Made by a program: the position numbers and the translations under genes. The notes beneath the pieces are model-generated. The model worked only from the letters and a program-made list of their open reading frames with translations, ran no database searches and was not told the DNA's origin. This document shows, piece after piece, positions 6,547-6,607 of a stretch of DNA of 6,607 bases. The stretch is from contig DATBDZ010000157.1 of assembly GCA_036276235.1 (NCBI GenBank), forward strand, positions 1 to 6,607, in the 5' to 3' direction. Source of the stretch: JANWHF01 sp036276235. GTDB taxonomy: Bacteria > Planctomycetota > Phycisphaerae > Tepidisphaerales > Tepidisphaeraceae. Positions within the stretch are counted from its first letter, which is position 1, and the number at the start of each line of letters is the position of its first letter.

Positions 6547-6575
6547 GGGTGCGGCGGGCAGCGTCATATTCAGAA

Positions 6576-6607
6576 CCCTCTCCCCTGTACGCAGGGGAGA
6601 GGGCAGG
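6576..6607. repeat. Palindromic repeat at the window edge (may be cut short)
   Basis: CCCTCTCCCCTG (6576-6587) and CAGGGGAGAGGG (6592-6603) form a perfect 12-bp stem with a TACG loop, and GCAGG-type sequence continues to the window end. Its CCCTC/GAGGG arms resemble the repeat at 5265-5365, whose GAGGG is followed by a G-rich GGGTGGGGG tail, so a longer repeat probably continues beyond the edge. It could act as a terminator for the thioredoxin gene, but no T-tract is visible. Confidence 0.65.

Overview
The window carries a three-gene DNA-repair operon on the + strand, followed by a separate gene for an exported thioredoxin-like protein. Short palindromic repeats lie before, between and after these genes. 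The DNA is GC-rich, and start codons include GTG. The palindromic repeats together with a TlpA-type thioredoxin fused to a long helical region suggest a free-living, Gram-negative-type bacterium. Planctomycetota or a similar environmental phylum is my best guess, but no marker gene here fixes the taxonomy.

Layout. Bases 1-390 hold no convincing gene. They hold one small GTAG-headed hairpin (18-38), two copies of a 30-base-armed inverted repeat (78-153 intact, 258-332 half decayed) and a perfect 23-bp inverted pair (185-241). Bases 391-5159 are the operon: an ATP-dependent DNA ligase (391-2016), a ligase-associated DEXH-box helicase of the Lhr-Core type (2016-4478, joined to the ligase by a TGATG stop/start overlap) and a ligase-associated metallophosphoesterase, PdeM/MPE (4488-5159, nine bases after the helicase). 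Bases 5220-6530 form an open frame for a TlpA-like thioredoxin whose first ~97 codons are abnormal: they run through a 101-bp palindromic repeat and a 48-bp tandem duplication that doubles a signal-peptide-like hydrophobic segment. The window ends in a hairpin at the stop codon and another palindromic repeat cut by the edge.

How the genes work together. In other bacteria this ligase, helicase and phosphoesterase sit with a metallo-beta-lactamase-fold exonuclease in a four-gene DNA-damage-response cluster. The expected roles are unwinding by the helicase, cutting of single-stranded DNA by the Mn-dependent phosphoesterase, and sealing by the ligase. The exonuclease is not present here. It may lie upstream of the repeat block, lie elsewhere in the genome, or be absent. 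The thioredoxin gene has no evident functional link to the operon.

I see no wholly new system. The parts most worth a second look are the repeat-invaded, duplicated N-terminus of the thioredoxin gene, the repeats that share a GTAC apex despite different stems, and the absence of the exonuclease.
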